Source of the DNA: Bacillota bacterium
Lineage (GTDB): Bacteria > Bacillota > Clostridia > Christensenellales > UMGS416
Assembly (NCBI GenBank): GCA_023409755.1
Contig: JAEYRA010000079.1
Span: forward strand, 1-26,880
Reading direction: 5' to 3'
DNA: 26,880 bases
A program made the position numbers and the translations under genes. Each line of letters starts with the position of its first letter. Position 1 is the first letter of the stretch. Positions 15,216 through 22,034 of this stretch are shown here, piece by piece. The notes below the pieces were generated by a model that worked only from the letters and a program-made list of their open reading frames with translations, ran no database searches and was not told the origin of the DNA.

Positions 15216-16781
15216 ATGGATAAACGGACTGAGAAAGTGAACAAAAGGGAATCACTGTGGTTGGCCGGGCGGGATACCCAGGAAATACCGCAGCTGGATG
15301 AGGATTTGAGCATCGACACACTGATCATCGGCGGAGGGCTGACGGGCTTATCCTGCGCTTGGCACCTGTGTCAGAGTAATGTCCCTGTGGCGGTGGTGGA
15401 TGGCGATGTCCTCGGCGCTGGCACCTCCGCCCACACCACTGGTAAGGTTACCTCCCAACACAACCTGCTCTATGCCACCCTGCAACAGCAATATGGCAGG
15501 GAGTGCGCACAGATAGCAGCCGACGCCAATGAGAAGGCAATTGCGACAATGGAGGAGACCGTTCGCAGTCTGCACATTGATTGCGAATGGGAACGACAAG
15601 TTGCCTACACCTACACCCAGCAGGAGGATTGGGTGAAACAGGTGGAGGAAGAAGCAAAAGTGGCGTCCTCCTTGGGCATCCAGGCTGACTGTGTGCAGCA
15701 GATTCCGCTTTCACTCCCCACATTGGCAGCCGTCCGGTTTGATAACCAGGCACAGTTTCATCCAGTGCGCTATATGGATGGTTTGATTGCGGAGTTGAAG
15801 CGCAGGCAGATCCGTCTCTTCGAGCATTCGCGTGTCGTGGCTATCGATCGATCTGGTGACTTCTGGGTTGCCACGACTGCAAGCGGTCGTAAAGTCACCT
15901 CCGTGCACATCATTCTTGCCACGCTGTATCCCATCATCAACAAACCTTTGCTGTTGTTCACCCAACTCTATGTGCAAAGGTCCTATCTGCTCGCGTTCCC
16001 GGTGAAGGAGCCCATCCCCGACGGCATGTACATCAATGCTGAGGAGCCTGTTCGCTCGTTGCGCCATTATGACTCGGGGGAGGACCGCTTTGTCCTGGTG
16101 GGCGGGGAAGGCCACCGCACCGGGCAGTGCACAAACACCGAGCGTTGTTTTGAAGTCCTGACCGACTTCGCTCATGAGCATTTTGGCGTGAAAGAACCGA
16201 TGTACCGCTGGTCCACACAGGATTGCATGTCAATGGATGCATTGCCCATGCTGGGGGCCTTGTCGCATGATCTGCCGGGTCTTTTCGTGGCTACCGGTTA
16301 TCAAAAATGGGGGATGACGCGTTCTACTGTAGCGGCTCTCTTAATGACGGATCTCATCGTGCATGGCCGCAGTGATTGGGCAGATACTTTCTCTCCACAA
16401 AGGGGAAAGGCGCCTGGGGCGGTGAAGCGCTTCGTAGTGGAAAATGCCGTGACTGCCAAGGAGCTTGTGAAAGGAAAACTGACGTCACCGGAAGTAGAAG
16501 ATCACCCCATTGCGCGCGGCACGGCCAGGGTGCTGATGGATGGCAATGGTGCACGCGTAGGAGTTTACCGTGATCTGGAGGGCACACTGCACAGCGTCGA
16601 CACCACCTGCCCTCACATGGGGTGTGAACTTGCGTGGAACCCGGCCGAACTTTCCTGGGATTGCCCTTGCCACGGGTCGCGCTTTACGTTTGATGGAACC
16701 ATTTTGAACGGACCGGCGGTTCATCCTCTCAACGAAGTGGACGTCAACACCATACACAAATTGTTGCATGAGACGTACTAA
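15216..16781 (+). CDS. FAD-dependent oxidoreductase with C-terminal Rieske [2Fe-2S] domain
   Basis: A 521-residue two-domain redox protein. Residues about 30-60 carry the FAD-binding fold (DTLIIGGGLTGLSCAWHL), followed by a DadA/glycine-oxidase-like body with GTSAHTTGKVTSQHN and, near residues 350-368, LPGLFVATGYQKWGMTRST. Residues about 430-521 form a Rieske domain: C465 and H467 in CPHMGC and C483 and H486 in CPCH are the cluster ligands, with C470 and C485 placed for the disulfide of high-potential Rieske proteins. The architecture is known in bacteria; the donor is unknown. The start has GAGGG upstream. It stands between the exporter terminator and a small gene; no clear promoter was recognised. 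Confidence 0.9.
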   Translation: MDKRTEKVNKRESLWLAGRDTQEIPQLDEDLSIDTLIIGGGLTGLSCAWHLCQSNVPVAVVDGDVLGAGTSAHTTGKVTSQHNLLYATLQQQYGRECAQIAADANEKAIATMEETVRSLHIDCEWERQVAYTYTQQEDWVKQVEEEAKVASSLGIQADCVQQIPLSLPTLAAVRFDNQAQFHPVRYMDGLIAELKRRQIRLFEHSRVVAIDRSGDFWVATTASGRKVTSVHIILATLYPIINKPLLLFTQLYVQRSYLLAFPVKEPIPDGMYINAEEPVRSLRHYDSGEDRFVLVGGEGHRTGQCTNTERCFEVLTDFAHEHFGVKEPMYRWSTQDCMSMDALPMLGALSHDLPGLFVATGYQKWGMTRSTVAALLMTDLIVHGRSDWADTFSPQRGKAPGAVKRFVVENAVTAKELVKGKLTSPEVEDHPIARGTARVLMDGNGARVGVYRDLEGTLHSVDTTCPHMGCELAWNPAELSWDCPCHGSRFTFDGTILNGPAVHPLNEVDVNTIHKLLHETY

Positions 16782-16888
16782 CGACGAAGGTGCACTAGTT
16801 GCGTCGATCGTTGTCTGCTTTCCCCTCAGACCCCACAAGGGCCGAAAAATGGATCATAATCCATGTAAATGTGGATGGGTGGATGACC

Positions 16889-17161
16889 ATGGACGAGAAA
16901 GAAAACAATGAGGTTGACGCAAAACGGCTTCGGGAGATTTTACGCGCGTTGTCAGGCGTCAATGCCTTGCTGCGCCAATACAACGACGCAAACGGCAACA
17001 CCCTGCGCTACCGCCAAATGTGCCAGGAGATTGAGACGTTGGGTTGGGATGGCATTTTGGAGCGATACCACCCCGATAATAACGTGAAGGACCCTGGAGC
17101 GATGGAGCTCTTTGACCTCTACCGCTTTGTGCGAAAGACGATGAAGGGCACCGGACAATAG
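16889..17161 (+). CDS. Small conserved-looking protein with a J-domain-like HPD motif
   Basis: A 90-residue acidic, helical, cytoplasmic protein that I cannot assign to a named family. The second half contains GWDGILERYHPDNNVKDPGA followed by MELFDLYRFVRKTM. This resembles helix II, the HPD loop and helix III of a J domain, though helix I is not obvious. ATG 16889 is favoured because GGTGG sits about six bases upstream; ATG 16883 is nearly as good, and a TTG far upstream would add an unlikely leader. It follows the FAD-Rieske gene by 107 bases and precedes purB by 102 bases. It could act with DnaK, or the HPD match may be chance. Confidence 0.6.
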   Translation: MDEKENNEVDAKRLREILRALSGVNALLRQYNDANGNTLRYRQMCQEIETLGWDGILERYHPDNNVKDPGAMELFDLYRFVRKTMKGTGQ

Positions 17162-17224
17162 CGGTTTCCTTGCCGCCTTTCTCCCCATTTGATGGTGGCA
17201 GCTGTTTCGCCTCTATGCAAGTTA

Positions 17225-17233
17225 TGGTATAAT
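17225..17233 (+). promoter_or_regulatory. Extended -10 promoter of purB
   Basis: TGG followed by a perfect TATAAT (17228-17233) forms an extended -10 element about 30 bases before ATG 17264. The -35 region (around 17205-17210) is weak, which is usual with an extended -10. I see no purine riboswitch in the short leader. Confidence 0.65.
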
Positions 17234-17263
17234 TTAACCGAGAATTTGCATTGGGGGCCCGAA

Positions 17264-18700
17264 ATGAGTAACACCACCGTGTATGAAAACCCGTTGATTA
17301 CCCGTTATGCCAGCCGGGAGATGGCTCAGACCTTCTCCGATGAGCGGAAGTTCACCACCTGGCGAAAGCTGTGGGTTGCCCTAGCAGAGGCCGAGCAGGA
17401 GTTGGGCCTGCCCATCAGCGATGAGCAGATTGCCGAACTCAAGGCTCATGTGGACACGGTGGACTATGAAGCGGCGGCGGCCTACGAACACAAGACCCGT
17501 CACGACGTGATGGCACATGTGCTGGCCTATGGCGACCAATGCCCCAACGCGCGCGGCATCATCCACCTTGGCGCAACGAGCTGCTACGTGGGCGATAACA
17601 CCGACGTCATTGTCATGCGTGATGCTCTCCAGCTCATACGCAGCAAATTGCTGGGCTGTATGCGCCTGTTGGCGGATTTTGCTCTCCAGTATGCCGATCT
17701 GCCCACACTGGGCTTCACTCATTTCCAGCCGGCGCAGCTCACCACGGTGGGCAAGCGTGCTTCCCTGTGGCTGCAAGATTTGTGGATGGATTACACTGAG
17801 CTCAATCAGGTCATCGATTCTCTGCGGCTGCTGGGTGTGAAGGGGACAACCGGTACCCAGGCCAGCTTCATGGCGCTCTTCGACAATGACGAGGAGAAGG
17901 TGAAGCGCCTGGAGGAGCTGGTAGTTCAAAAGGCTGGCTTTGCCGAGGCTTTCCCCGTGACTGGGCAAACCTACCCGCGCAAAATGGACAGCCGTGTCAT
18001 CGCTGTGCTGGCGTCCATCGCCCAAAGTGCCTACAAATTTGCCAACGACATCCGACTGCTCCAAAATCTCAAAGAGATTGAGGAACCCTTTGAGAGCACC
18101 CAGATCGGCTCATCGGCCATGGCGTACAAGCGCAACCCCATGCGCAGCGAACGCATGTGCGCGCTGGCCCGTTTTGTCATTTCCCTCACAGACAGCGCAG
18201 CCATTACCGCCTCCACCCAGTGGTTTGAGCGGACGCTGGATGACTCGGCCAACCGACGGCTCGTCATTCCCCAGGGGTTCCTGGCGGCGGATGGGCTTCT
18301 CAAGCTCTACCTCAACGTACTAGACGGCTTGGTCGTCTACCCCAAGGTTATTGCCCAGCGCATCGCCAGTGAGCTGCCGTTCATGGCGACGGAGAACATT
18401 CTGATGGCTGCGGTGAAGAGGGGAGGGGACCGCCAGACCCTGCATGAGCGCATTCGCGTCCACTCCATGGAGGCTGGCCGCGTGGTGAAGCAGGAAGGGC
18501 TGCCCAACGACCTCATCGAGCGCATTGCCGGGGACCCGACTTTTGGCTTTACCCGGGAGGAACTCAACGCCGTTCTGCGGCCGGAGGACTTCACAGGCCG
18601 TGCCGGCAACCAGGTGAGGGAGTTCGTGCGGGACTATGTACAGCCCATTCTGACGGCGGAAGCCGCTTCCATTGAAACGAAAAGTGACATCCAGGTATGA
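17264..18700 (+). CDS. purB: Adenylosuccinate lyase
   Basis: A 478-residue enzyme of the fumarase/aspartase superfamily that splits SAICAR and adenylosuccinate to release fumarate in purine synthesis. Motifs: KTRHDVMAHVLAYG (general acid-base region), IIHLGATSCYVGDNTD, TLGFTHFQPAQLTT with the catalytic His, and the signature GSSAMAYKRNPMRSE near residue 282 (usual form SSAMPYKRNP). The length and ISLTDSAAITASTQWFERTL segment fit the longer ADSL-like branch. ATG 17264 (MSNTTVYENPL) fits the promoter at 17225; an earlier in-frame ATG would lie upstream of the -10. The ribosome site is poor (GGGGGC). It is not in a purine operon. Its stop codon coincides with the end of the opposite-strand tRNA-Trp terminator. 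Confidence 0.95.
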   Translation: MSNTTVYENPLITRYASREMAQTFSDERKFTTWRKLWVALAEAEQELGLPISDEQIAELKAHVDTVDYEAAAAYEHKTRHDVMAHVLAYGDQCPNARGIIHLGATSCYVGDNTDVIVMRDALQLIRSKLLGCMRLLADFALQYADLPTLGFTHFQPAQLTTVGKRASLWLQDLWMDYTELNQVIDSLRLLGVKGTTGTQASFMALFDNDEEKVKRLEELVVQKAGFAEAFPVTGQTYPRKMDSRVIAVLASIAQSAYKFANDIRLLQNLKEIEEPFESTQIGSSAMAYKRNPMRSERMCALARFVISLTDSAAITASTQWFERTLDDSANRRLVIPQGFLAADGLLKLYLNVLDGLVVYPKVIAQRIASELPFMATENILMAAVKRGGDRQTLHERIRVHSMEAGRVVKQEGLPNDLIERIAGDPTFGFTREELNAVLRPEDFTGRAGNQVREFVRDYVQPILTAEAASIETKSDIQV

Positions 18701-18724
18701 AAAAAGCCCCGCTGATGCGGGGCT
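18700..18724 (-). terminator. Terminator of tRNA-Trp, touching the purB stop codon
   Basis: Minus-strand AGCCCCGC (18724-18717) and GCGGGGCT (18712-18705) form an 8-bp stem with a four-base loop, followed by T residues to about 18700. The first stem base is the last base of the encoded CCA, and the T tract reaches the last base of the purB stop codon. Confidence 0.85.
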
Positions 18725-18798
18725 GGCAGGGGAGACGCGACTCGAACACGCAACCAATGGTTTTGGAGACCACTACTCTACCATTGAGCTACTCCCCT
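18724..18798 (-). tRNA. tRNA-Trp(CCA)
   Basis: Minus-strand cloverleaf: acceptor AGGGGAG with CTCCCCT, D-arm GCTC/GAGT, anticodon arm GTGGT-CTCCAAA-ACCAT with anticodon CCA, T-arm GCGTG-TTCGAGT-CGCGT (with one weak pair), discriminator G and encoded CCA (18726-18724). It lies opposite to the purB-proC gap with its own promoter and terminator. Confidence 0.93.
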
Positions 18799-18816
18799 TC
18801 GTCTTGGAGCAACGTT

Positions 18817-18845
18817 ATTATATTGAAACAGGAACCCAATGTCAA
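18817..18845 (-). promoter_or_regulatory. Promoter of tRNA-Trp
   Basis: Minus-strand consensus -35 TTGACA (18845-18840) and -10 TATAAT (18822-18817) with a 17-base spacer, about 19 bases before the tRNA. It occupies the leader of proC, for which I see no convincing rightward promoter; proC may depend on read-through from purB. Confidence 0.88.
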
Positions 18846-18865
18846 GATTGTTTTGGAGGACAAAT

Positions 18866-19675
18866 ATGAACCGGATGCGTTTGGGGTTTGTAGGCATTGG
18901 CGTCATGGGCGGGGCAATCCTGCAGGGCGTCATCAACGGGCAGGTGCTGCCGCCGGAGCAAATCTCCATTTTTGATGTGGACGCGGGGAAGAAAGCCCAA
19001 CTCTGCGACCAATATGGTGTTGCGAACACAAGTTCGATGGGGGAGTTGATCGCCCGGAGTGACCTCGTGCTGTTTGCGGTGAAGCCCATGGTGATGGGCG
19101 GGTTGCTGACCCAGGTGGCCGACCAGCTGACCGACAAGGCTGTGGTGTCCATCGTGGCTGGTTGGAGCACCGCCAAGATTCAAGGGGTACTGGGCAACCA
19201 GGCACGCGTTCTCTGTGTGATGCCAAACACCCCGGCCATTGCCGGCGAAGGCATGAGTGTGCTGAGCGCCGACAACACACTTGCCGTGGAAGAGATGGAA
19301 CTGGCCAAGGCGCTGTTCTGCTCGTTTGGCAAGGTCGAAGTGCTGCCAGAGCGGTATTTTGACATTGTCACTGGTATTTCGGGCAGCGGCCCGGCCTATG
19401 TGTATCAGTTCATTGAAGCGCTGATGGAAGCCGGGATCTACAAGGGCTTGCCCGCCAAGACCGCCCGGACACTGGCTGCCCAAATGGTGCTGGGATCAGC
19501 CAAGCTGGTGCTGGAGAGTGACAAGCACCCGGCTGAACTGCGTGACGCCGTGTGCACACCGGGCGGCACCACGATTGAGGCAGTGTACGAGCTGGAACAG
19601 TCGGGCTTTACCTCGTCAGTCATGGCAGCGGTCATTGCCTGTGCGGAGAAATACAGCCGCATGGTCGGGCAGTGA
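18866..19675 (+). CDS. proC: Pyrroline-5-carboxylate reductase
   Basis: A 269-residue NAD(P)H-dependent enzyme for the last step of proline synthesis. The N-terminal Rossmann motif is GFVGIGVMGGAI (residues 6-17), then DLVLFAVKPMVMGGLL, VSIVAGWSTAKIQ, VMPNTPAIAGEGMSV, and GISGSGPAYVYQFIEALMEA. The family signature near the C-terminus is CTPGGTTIEAVYELEQSGF. ATG 18866 has GGAGG seven bases upstream; an earlier in-frame start at 18839 has none. The rnhA start follows its stop by 16 bases, so the two are probably one transcript. Confidence 0.95.
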   Translation: MNRMRLGFVGIGVMGGAILQGVINGQVLPPEQISIFDVDAGKKAQLCDQYGVANTSSMGELIARSDLVLFAVKPMVMGGLLTQVADQLTDKAVVSIVAGWSTAKIQGVLGNQARVLCVMPNTPAIAGEGMSVLSADNTLAVEEMELAKALFCSFGKVEVLPERYFDIVTGISGSGPAYVYQFIEALMEAGIYKGLPAKTARTLAAQMVLGSAKLVLESDKHPAELRDAVCTPGGTTIEAVYELEQSGFTSSVMAAVIACAEKYSRMVGQ

Positions 19676-19691
19676 AGGCGGGACAGAACCA

Positions 19692-20135
19692 GTGAAAGAA
19701 ATTGAGATCCATACAGATGGTGCCTGCTCGGGCAACCCGGGGCCTGGCGGCTGGGCAGCCATCCTGCAATACAATGACGTGGAAAAGGTGCTCTCCGGTG
19801 GAGAACGTTTGACGACAAACAACCGCATGGAGTTGCTGTCTGCCATTGAGGCGCTGCGAGCCCTGAAGACGCCGTGCCGCGTCAATCTCTATTCTGACAG
19901 CGCTTATCTCATCAACGCCATGACACAGGGCTGGCTTGCCAAATGGGCCCGGAACCAATGGCGTACCGCCGGTAAGGACGAGGTGAAGAATCAGGATCTA
20001 TGGCAGGCGCTTCTGGAGTTGTCAGCCATCCACCAGATCAACTGGATTAAAGTGAAGGGGCACGCGGACAACGAGCGTAACAATCGCTGCGACGCGGTGG
20101 CCCGGCAGGAAATTACCAAACTGAGAGGGTTGTAG
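19692..20135 (+). CDS. rnhA: Ribonuclease HI
   Basis: A 147-residue endonuclease that cuts the RNA strand of RNA-DNA hybrids. The DEDD active site is visible: IHTDGACSGNPGPGG (D9), NRMELLSAIEAL (Glu), LYSDSAYLINA (Asp), and KVKGHADNERNNRCD (His and final Asp). AKWARNQWRTAGKDEVKNQD is the basic handle-type region. The start is GTG 19692, with GGCGGG about nine bases upstream; this gives the normal N-terminus and avoids the overlapping frame inside proC. A terminator lies at 20196-20219 and a long perfect hairpin (20147-20182) lies between the stop codon and it. Confidence 0.95.
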   Translation: MKEIEIHTDGACSGNPGPGGWAAILQYNDVEKVLSGGERLTTNNRMELLSAIEALRALKTPCRVNLYSDSAYLINAMTQGWLAKWARNQWRTAGKDEVKNQDLWQALLELSAIHQINWIKVKGHADNERNNRCDAVARQEITKLRGL

Positions 20136-20146
20136 AGAGGGACCTA

Positions 20147-20182
20147 TAACTATTCGTAAAACCTGCGTTTTACGAATAGTTA
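20147..20182. repeat. Perfect 16-bp inverted repeat; candidate dif/recombination site
   Basis: TAACTATTCGTAAAAC (20147-20162) and its exact complement GTTTTACGAATAGTTA (20167-20182) flank CTGC. The inner 28 bases (20151-20178) can be read as two 11-bp arms, TATTCGTAAAA and TTTTACGAATA, around a 6-bp spacer CCTGCG. No T run follows on either strand, so it is a poor terminator, and a normal terminator lies just beyond it. It is 87 bases before a XerS-like recombinase gene. Confidence 0.55.
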
Positions 20183-20195
20183 GGAAGATAAGCTG

Positions 20196-20219
20196 AGAGG
20201 AGCGCTTCGCCTCCTTTTT
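20196..20219 (+). terminator. Terminator after rnhA
   Basis: AGGAG-CG (20198-20204) pairs with CG-C-CTCCT (20208-20215) with one bulged C around a short CTT loop. T residues follow to 20219. The stem is short but G/C-rich. Confidence 0.6.
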
Positions 20220-20268
20220 CCATCCGGCCCTGTCAGGTTTCCACCCCAGACCATAAGGAATTTTTTAC

Positions 20269-21330
20269 GTGAGAAAAACAGACGACCAACACAACGTGCT
20301 GCTTCGGCAAACCGAACGACTGCGGAAGATCCTGCTGGACCTTCCAGAGTCTTGTTACGACTTTTTACTTTCCATTGAGGCAAATACGTCGATCCTGACA
20401 CGCTTGAATTATGCCGGTGATCTGCGAATCTTTTTTGATTACCTGGTCAATGACCGGCAGCTTTTTGACAAACCAACCCGGGAACTGACCATTGAGGACA
20501 TCCGGTGCATCACGCCACGGGACGTTGAGCAATACATCAACTATCTCTCCATTTACCAGCGCAACGACCTGACACTCAAGAACACCAACCCCGGCAAGAA
20601 GCGCAAGCTCTCCTCCATCCGCTCTTATTTTCGGTACCTTTTACGGCATCAAGAGATAGAGACCATGCCCACCGCCATCATCGACACGCCGAAACTTCGA
20701 GATAGGCCCATCATCCGGCTGGAAAGCGACGAAGCCCGTGAACTCCTTGACCGATTGGAGACGGCCACGGGGCATTCCAAGCATCAGGAAGCCTACCTAC
20801 GCAGCACTCAATTGCGAGATCAGGCCATGATTGCCCTGCTGCTGGGCACGGGCATCCGTGTCAGCGAATGCGCCAACCTCAACCGTGACGACTTTGATTT
20901 CACGCGAAATAGCTTTCGCATTGTTCGCAAGGGCGGCAAGGAGAGCATCCTGTACTATTCTGATGAAATCCGGGATTTGCTGCAGTCTTACGCTACCCAG
21001 CGTGAACAACTGGTGCCGCTGCCAGGCCATGAGGAAGCGATGTTTCTCTCATTGCAGCGCCGGCGCATCACCACCCGCGCCATTGAGAACCTGGTGAAGA
21101 AGCACGCACAGCCCGCTGTGCCGCTCAAGAAGATCTCCCCCCACAAGCTGCGCAGTACCTTTGGCACCGAACTGTATCGCATCACCGGTGACATCTACCT
21201 GGTGGCTGATGTGCTGGGACACCGTGATGTGAACACCACGCGAAAGCACTATGCTGACATCAACAAGGAGAACCGGGAGTGGGCTTCCCGCGCGGTGGAG
21301 TATCGAAAAGACACGGAAACGTCGGAATGA
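20269..21330 (+). CDS. Tyrosine site-specific recombinase, XerS-like
   Basis: A 353-residue tyrosine recombinase. The N-terminal SAM-like DNA-binding domain spans about residues 10-130 and the catalytic domain about 150-340. Catalytic residues are R197 (GTGIRVSE), K221 (RKGGKE), H292 and R295 (HKLRSTFG), H318 (LGHRDVNT) and nucleophile Y328 (RKHYADI). The length and order of segments (a helix before the core domain, ITPRDVEQYINYL, LSSIRSYFRYLL, then an insert before RDQAMIALLLGTGIR) recall XerS of streptococci (about 356 residues) more than XerC/XerD (about 300). Start is GTG 20269 with AAGGAA eight bases upstream. lexA follows, with its box one base after this stop codon. It could resolve chromosome dimers or be another core recombinase; no phage genes are near. 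Confidence 0.88.
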   Translation: MRKTDDQHNVLLRQTERLRKILLDLPESCYDFLLSIEANTSILTRLNYAGDLRIFFDYLVNDRQLFDKPTRELTIEDIRCITPRDVEQYINYLSIYQRNDLTLKNTNPGKKRKLSSIRSYFRYLLRHQEIETMPTAIIDTPKLRDRPIIRLESDEARELLDRLETATGHSKHQEAYLRSTQLRDQAMIALLLGTGIRVSECANLNRDDFDFTRNSFRIVRKGGKESILYYSDEIRDLLQSYATQREQLVPLPGHEEAMFLSLQRRRITTRAIENLVKKHAQPAVPLKKISPHKLRSTFGTELYRITGDIYLVADVLGHRDVNTTRKHYADINKENREWASRAVEYRKDTETSE

Positions 21331-21331
21331 A

Positions 21332-21345
21332 CGAACATCTGTTTG
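21332..21345 (+). promoter_or_regulatory. LexA (SOS/Cheo) box
   Basis: CGAACATCTGTTTG closely matches the Gram-positive LexA operator (CGAAC, four bases, GTTCG-type half sites). It overlaps the -35 of the lexA promoter and begins on the second base after the recombinase stop codon, predicting LexA autoregulation. Confidence 0.85.
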
Positions 21346-21371
21346 ACATAGGAACAATTGTATGCTATGCT
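21343..21371 (+). promoter_or_regulatory. Promoter of lexA
   Basis: Consensus -35 TTGACA (21343-21348) and -10 TATGCT (21366-21371) with a 17-base spacer, about 33 bases before ATG 21405. The -35 shares bases with the LexA box. Confidence 0.8.
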
Positions 21372-21404
21372 GTGACCGAACTACACAGGAAAGGACTGTG
21401 AAAA

Positions 21405-22034
21405 ATGCCAGCAAACTCCGACCTGATTGATGAACTGGGCGGGAAGCAAAAAAAGGTTTACCAATACATAAAAAGCTATTCGGAGGAACACGGGTATCCG
21501 CCCTCCGTTCGTGAAATTTGCGCGGCTGTGGGGTTGAAGTCCACCTCCACGGTGCATGGGCACATCAATCGGCTGAAGAAGAAGGGCCTGCTGCGCCGCG
21601 ACCCGGCCAAGCCCCGCGCCATTGAGATACTGGACGAGGACAACGAGGCCCGGCAAAAGGCCATGACCGTTCCCATCGTGGGGCGCGTCACCGCCGGTCT
21701 CCCCATTCTCGCCTTTGATAACATTGAGGAGTACATCCCCCTCCCCGCTTCCTTTGTGCGTGACGAACACTCGTTCGTGCTAAAGGTGACCGGCGAGAGC
21801 ATGATCGACGCCGGCATCTACGACGGCGATTACATCGTGGTGCGCCAGCAGAACTACGCCGACGACGGCGACATTGTTGTGGCGCTGTTGGAAGATGAGG
21901 CCACCGTTAAGCGTTTCTTCGTCGACGGCAAGAAGATCCGCCTGCAGCCGGAGAACCCAACGATGGAACCCATCATCGTAGACGATGCCAAGATTCTGGG
22001 CAAGGTCAGCGGGCTCTTCCGCCGCATCAAATAA
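21405..22034 (+). CDS. lexA: LexA repressor (SOS regulator)
   Basis: A 209-residue repressor that undergoes RecA-stimulated self-cleavage. The N-terminal winged helix (residues about 10-70) includes GYPPSVREICAAVGLKSTST and VHGHINRLKKKGLLRR. The cleavage site is A97-G98 in GRVTAGLPILA. The catalytic dyad is S132 (TGESMIDAGI) and K169 (DEATVKRFF). The start has AAAGGA upstream. It is controlled by its own box at 21332-21345. The last eight bases overlap the end of the facing YnbB-like gene, so the two converge without a terminator. Confidence 0.97.
   Translation: MPANSDLIDELGGKQKKVYQYIKSYSEEHGYPPSVREICAAVGLKSTSTVHGHINRLKKKGLLRRDPAKPRAIEILDEDNEARQKAMTVPIVGRVTAGLPILAFDNIEEYIPLPASFVRDEHSFVLKVTGESMIDAGIYDGDYIVVRQQNYADDGDIVVALLEDEATVKRFFVDGKKIRLQPENPTMEPIIVDDAKILGKVSGLFRRIK

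Noticed and set aside
17162..17263. Purine riboswitch upstream of purB
   Set aside because: The leader after the predicted start is under 30 bases and lacks any riboswitch core.
20147..20182. loxP-like site
   Set aside because: The ATAACT and TTCGTA pieces recall loxP, but the spacing differs and the match is only partial. The adjacent recombinase is XerS-like rather than Cre-like, so a dif-type site is the better hypothesis.
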